From Verrucomicrobiota bacterium (GTDB lineage: Bacteria > Verrucomicrobiota > Verrucomicrobiia > Verrucomicrobiales > Verrucomicrobiaceae), in contig JAFLEI010000039.1 in the NCBI GenBank assembly GCA_017301975.1, forward strand, positions 1 through 62,064: a stretch of 62,064 bases of DNA, written 5' to 3'. Below are positions 58,755-62,064 of the stretch, piece by piece (the stretch's first letter is position 1; every line of letters starts with the position of its first letter). A program made the position numbers and the translations under genes. The notes under the pieces were generated by a model. It was not told the origin of the DNA. It did no database searches and saw only the letters and a program-made list of their open reading frames with translations.

Positions 58755-61061
58755 TCACAGCGGCAGCGGCTGGTCTTCTCCAATGACCTTCACTTCCATC
58801 TCCAGGGTCACGCCGCGTTCGTGCATGGCGGTGTCTTTGATCTGGGCCACGAGGTCGAGGACTTCGCGGGCGGTGGCGCCGCCTTGATTGACGATGAAAT
58901 TGGCGTGGACGTCGCTGACGATGGCTTTGCCGACGTTGCGGCCTTTGAGGGCGAGATCGTCGATGAGTTTGCCTGCTCCGCAGAGTTCGGGGTTTTTAAA
59001 CGTGCAGCCGGCGCTGGCCCCGACGGGCTGGGAGGTGCGGCGTTTCTGGTGGGAGGCGGCGAGCTTGGTGTCGATCTCGGCTTGCGGGGCAGGGGTGCCT
59101 TTGAACACGGCGGAAACGACGTAGCGCTCCTCAAACTCCGGCACGCTGCGGTAGTGGTGAGTGATCTCGGTCAGCGGTTTTTCTTTGATGCTGCCGTCGG
59201 TGTCGATGAAGCGCACGCTGACGATTTGGTCGAAGGTTTCAGAGCCCATCGCACCGGCGTTCATGCGGATGGCGCCGCCGAGATTGCCTGGGATGCCTTC
59301 CATCCATTCAAAGCCGCCCAAGCCGGCATTGCGGGCTGCGCTGGCGATCTTTTTGAGCCGTGCTCCGGCTCCGGCGGTGATGAGATCGCCATTCACCGTC
59401 ACGTTTTCAAAATCGCCTTTGGTGTGGATCACCGCGCCGCGGATGCCGCCATCTTTGACCAGCAGGTTGGAGCCGCGGCCGATCACACGGATGGGAATCG
59501 AGGCTGAGCGCAGGTAGCGGACGACTTCGGCGAAGGAGGCTTCATTGCGCGGCTCAATCCAGTACTGCGCGGGACCGCCGATGAGCCAGGTGGTGTGGCG
59601 GGACATGGGCTCATACAGGCGTGCCACGCCACCGCCGTTGGCATCGAGGATGGCGCAGAGTTTTTCGAGCACGGGCAGGTCGCGGGCGATGCAGCGGCCG
59701 ACTTCGTGGACGTTGCCTGCGCCAAGGGTGATGAGGAGATCGCCGGGGCGGAGGGCATTGCCCACTTTGTCGCGTGCGATGGGCATCGTGGGCGTGCTGC
59801 CGGTCTTGGTGTGGTCGTTTTGCAGCCGCACCTCTTCGAGGATCGTCTCACCACTGACACCGGGGAGGGGCTTTTCGCTAGCGGGATAGACATCGGTGAC
59901 GAAGAGCTCGTCCACGTCGTTAAAGCTGGCGCCAAACTCCTTTTTCAAGAGCTGCGTGCGGCTGTAGCGATGGGGCTGGAAGAGGCAGACGATGCGCTTG
60001 GCGTTCAAGCCTTTGGCGGTGGCCAAAGTGGCGGCGATTTCGCTTGGGTGGTGGCCGTAGTCGTCCACGACGGTGAAGCGTTCGCCACTGTGGCGGATTT
60101 CGAAGCGGCGCTTGGCACCCCGGAAGGTGCGCAGGGCATGCTGGATGGCGTCAAATGTGACGCCGCAGCGGGTGGCAAGCGCGATGGCAGCGAGAGCGTT
60201 GCTGACATTGTGCTTGCCCGGAATGCCGAGCGTGGCCGTGCCGAGATGCTGATCTTTTTGATACACCTCAAACTCGGAATGATCCGGTTTCATTGAAAGG
60301 ATGTTAGCCGAAAAATCGTGAGAGCGGCTCCAGCCGTAGCTGACGCCCTGAGGCCCGGCGCAGACTTCGCTGGCGACGGGATCTTCGGCGCAGTACACCC
60401 AGTGGGTGCGCGTTTGGCTGAGGACCTGGCGGAAAACGGTCTTGATGGCCTCGATGCCGTCGTAGAAGTCCAGATGCTCGGGCTCAATGTTCAGCACGAT
60501 GGCATGCTCGGGGTGGAAATTGACCAGGGTACCATCGCTTTCATCCCCTTCGGCCACGAAGAGCTCGCCTTCGGTGTCCCAGTGCGCATTGGAACCGAGG
60601 ATGGGAATTTCCGCGCCGACATAGTGGCTGGGCTTGAGGCCTCCTTGGCGCAGCACATGCGCGGTGAGGGCGGAGGTGGTGGTCTTGCCATGGGTGCCGC
60701 AGACGACGACTCCCTGTTTGTTGGCCATGACGGCCGCGAGTGCCTCCGCGCGCCGGACCAGCGGAATGCCCTGCTTGTAGGCTGCTTCATAGGCCACGTT
60801 GCCGGGCTTGATCGCGCTGGAGTAGATGACCATGTCGCAGTCCTCGACCTCTTTCTCCGTGTGGCCGTGGAAGAACTGCAAGCCAAGCTTTTGCAGCCGA
60901 TCCGTCTCCAGGGTCGTCGCCTTGTCCGAGCCGCTGACCTTGTGTCCCAGGCCCAGCAGCAGCAGCGCCAGACCGCTCATGCCGGAGCCTGCGACCCCGA
61001 TGAGGTCGATGCGCATGGGGTGACGGCTTTCTTTGAGGAGACTGAGGACGGCGTGGGACAT
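58755..61061 (-). CDS. murC-murB: MurC-MurB fusion (UDP-MurNAc-L-Ala ligase / UDP-MurNAc dehydrogenase)
   Basis: About 768 residues joining two peptidoglycan enzymes. MurC is at about 1-475: IGVAGSGMSGLALLLLGLGH, the P-loop GTHGKTTTSA at 122-131, then FQPHRYSRTQ and the domain 3 GAGNVHEVG. MurB is at about 485-768: the FAD motif IRVIGRGSNLLV, GFEWMEGIPGNLGGAIRMNA with the conserved GIPGTVGG-like loop, and a catalytic segment SAGCTFKNP where Cys (about 686) stands in place of the usual serine proton donor. MurB is the shorter type II form. MurB makes UDP-MurNAc and MurC adds L-alanine, so the fusion joins consecutive steps. Confidence 0.92.
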   Translation of the reverse strand: MSHAVLSLLKESRHPMRIDLIGVAGSGMSGLALLLLGLGHKVSGSDKATTLETDRLQKLGLQFFHGHTEKEVEDCDMVIYSSAIKPGNVAYEAAYKQGIPLVRRAEALAAVMANKQGVVVCGTHGKTTTSALTAHVLRQGGLKPSHYVGAEIPILGSNAHWDTEGELFVAEGDESDGTLVNFHPEHAIVLNIEPEHLDFYDGIEAIKTVFRQVLSQTRTHWVYCAEDPVASEVCAGPQGVSYGWSRSHDFSANILSMKPDHSEFEVYQKDQHLGTATLGIPGKHNVSNALAAIALATRCGVTFDAIQHALRTFRGAKRRFEIRHSGERFTVVDDYGHHPSEIAATLATAKGLNAKRIVCLFQPHRYSRTQLLKKEFGASFNDVDELFVTDVYPASEKPLPGVSGETILEEVRLQNDHTKTGSTPTMPIARDKVGNALRPGDLLITLGAGNVHEVGRCIARDLPVLEKLCAILDANGGGVARLYEPMSRHTTWLIGGPAQYWIEPRNEASFAEVVRYLRSASIPIRVIGRGSNLLVKDGGIRGAVIHTKGDFENVTVNGDLITAGAGARLKKIASAARNAGLGGFEWMEGIPGNLGGAIRMNAGAMGSETFDQIVSVRFIDTDGSIKEKPLTEITHHYRSVPEFEERYVVSAVFKGTPAPQAEIDTKLAASHQKRRTSQPVGASAGCTFKNPELCGAGKLIDDLALKGRNVGKAIVSDVHANFIVNQGGATAREVLDLVAQIKDTAMHERGVTLEMEVKVIGEDQPLPL

Positions 61062-61206
61062 GATGGGATAAGCGCGGAAGCTAGGCCGTGATTGGCACTG
61101 GGGCAAGAAGGGGACTTCTTAAGGAGCCTGAAATCTTGGTCATTATTTGTCATCGCCTCTGCCACCCGCGTCTGCTCTTTAATAACGGGATAAATAATTC
61201 CCAAGC

Positions 61207-61941
61207 ATGAAACCAGACATCCAGATCATTCCGAAGCTATGGACCACCATCCCCGAGGCGATCCGCAACCGGGTGGGGCGTGAGGCGGGGACGCAGCGTG
61301 CGATCTTCGAAGAAGGGCACCTGCTCATCATTCTTCATCAGTTGCCCGGGCCTGATGATGTGGAAAGGCGGCCCGCTTTGTTTTGGCGGATGCCGGACGG
61401 GGCCTGGAAATCCAGTCCGGACAACGGAGGCAGCCTCGCGCTGCAAAATCATCTGACGGCGTATGCGACGAGGCTGGATGAACTGGACAAGCAGGAGCAC
61501 GCTGCTCAAACAGCCGCCGAGTACCACAAGGTGCTCGAAGCCATCGCTCCGGTGCTGCGCAGCTCGCGTGGCATGCACCGTGCGCTGCAGCAGGCGCGTG
61601 AATTCATCAAAGCGGACCGCGATGTGATCAATCTGCGAGATCAGGCGGCAGGTGTGGAGCGCACGGCGGAGCTGCTGCTGCAAGACGCGCAGTTTGGCCT
61701 GAACTTCACGGTGGCCAAGCAGGCCGAGGCACAGGCGCAAAGCGCGAAGATCATGGCGAACACTTCACATCGCCTGAATGTGATGGCTGCTCTGTTTCTG
61801 CCCCTCACCGCGCTGACCGGTCTGTTCAGCATGTATGTGCGGGCGGATGTGGCCGACACGCCAATGAATTTCTGGCTCATCGCAGCGGCAGGGGTGATCA
61901 TCGGTCTGGTGATGAGTGCGTTTGTGGTGGCCAGGCGCTAG
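61207..61941 (+). CDS. CorA-like membrane protein without GMN motif
   Basis: A 244-residue protein. A soluble N-terminal part (about 1-180) ends in a helical region (QAAGVERTAELLLQDAQFGL to QAQSAKIMANTSHRLN) and two C-terminal membrane helices follow (about 187-207 and 218-240). The first helix reads LFLPLTALTGLFSMY, close to CorA/ZntB TM1 (PLT-ITGIFGMN), but the GMN signature that forms the pore entrance is replaced by SMYVR, with MNF a few residues later. It is shorter than CorA (about 315). It may carry other ions, or not act as a channel. The gene ends where an insertion sequence begins. Confidence 0.75.
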   Translation: MKPDIQIIPKLWTTIPEAIRNRVGREAGTQRAIFEEGHLLIILHQLPGPDDVERRPALFWRMPDGAWKSSPDNGGSLALQNHLTAYATRLDELDKQEHAAQTAAEYHKVLEAIAPVLRSSRGMHRALQQAREFIKADRDVINLRDQAAGVERTAELLLQDAQFGLNFTVAKQAEAQAQSAKIMANTSHRLNVMAALFLPLTALTGLFSMYVRADVADTPMNFWLIAAAGVIIGLVMSAFVVARR

Positions 61942-62064
61942 AGCCTGTTATTAACTTTAAAAAGTGCTGTACACCGGTGAGGGTCCAAGCAATAAGCTTG
62001 GGATGGAACCCGCGACCAACAAGCCAAGAACCGCCTATACCAGTGATGTCAGCGATGCAGAATG
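61940..62064 (+). mobile_element. Left end of an IS5-family insertion sequence (cut by window edge)
   Basis: The IS appears to begin at the stop codon of the CorA-like gene: CTAG is followed by GAGCCTGTTATTAACTTT, which looks like a terminal inverted repeat followed by AT-rich sequence. IS5-type elements often duplicate TA or TNA, and CTA/TA here could be that duplication. The matching right end is off the window, so the boundary is an estimate. Confidence 0.6.
62003..62064 (+). CDS. IS5-family transposase, N-terminal fragment
   Basis: Only 20 codons are inside the window, starting at the ATG at 62003. The peptide ends in RTAYTSDVSDAEW, close to the YPSDLSDAEW opening of IS5-type DDE transposases (DUF4096 domain). 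The sequence is cut at the window end, so integrity cannot be judged. Confidence 0.7.
   Translation, partial: MEPATNKPRTAYTSDVSDAE

Noticed and set aside
1..62064. CRISPR arrays, rRNA genes or further tRNAs
   Set aside because: I saw no regularly spaced direct repeats of the CRISPR kind, no rRNA sequence, and no second T-arm/acceptor pattern apart from tRNA-Ser. A tRNAscan or CRISPR search would settle it.

Overview
The window reads as a chromosomal segment of a GC-rich, Gram-negative-type bacterium of the PVC superphylum, most likely Verrucomicrobiota (Prosthecobacter/Verrucomicrobium-like). This is inferred from gene content: a giant secreted planctomycete-type cytochrome c protein (PSCyt1, DUF1549, DUF1553), many Sec-secreted and lipobox proteins, a MurC-MurB fusion and lipid-linked sugar genes. 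No rRNA or marker gene is present to fix the genus. Most of the window is compact housekeeping sequence with frequent 4-bp ATGA start/stop overlaps.

Left edge (1-3210): the end of an integrated element. A tyrosine recombinase lies directly beyond the 3' end of a tRNA-Ser(CGA) gene. Behind it, and running off the window, are an excisionase-type HTH protein and a Prim-Pol/D5 replicative primase-helicase. The other end of this island is outside the window.

3300-16400: DNA repair glycosylase, NIF3 protein, glutamyl-Q tRNA synthetase, HemL, cupin, a two-domain thioredoxin protein, an M23 endopeptidase, pyrR-pyrB, and a small operon of an epimerase-like protein with a DUF2262 protein. A helically phased 10-bp repeat lies between the nif3 and mpg genes.

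16600-22040: TerC membrane protein; two tandem small heat-shock proteins behind a near-consensus sigma-54 promoter and upstream palindrome; a dicarboxylate/glutamate symporter; an SLBB-like lipoprotein; DAHP synthase.

22180-30950 (minus strand): nine collinear genes, priA - lipoprotein - STAS - SpoIIE phosphatase - grpE - dnaJ - ctaB - SCO - DUF420. This joins primosome, partner-switching signalling, chaperones and cytochrome oxidase assembly.

31058-41098: cdaA with a CdaR-like gene lacking YbbR domains, then glmM (c-di-AMP and cell-wall precursor supply), bioD, several secreted proteins, a PAP2 phosphatase, a GT39 glycosyltransferase, folC, and a NYN-LOTUS putative RNase.

41148-47849: a complete Wadjet (JetABCD) anti-plasmid operon with all genes overlapping by 4 bp. 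The NYN-LOTUS gene sits 49 bp downstream on the same strand. This is the clearest defence locus in the window.

48015-62064: the giant PSCyt/WD40 protein, a lipase-like hydrolase, CBS/DRTGG-type family II pyrophosphatase, leuD, an O-antigen-ligase-like protein with repeats, murC-murB fusion, a CorA-like protein without the GMN motif, and the left end of an IS5-family insertion sequence cut by the window edge.
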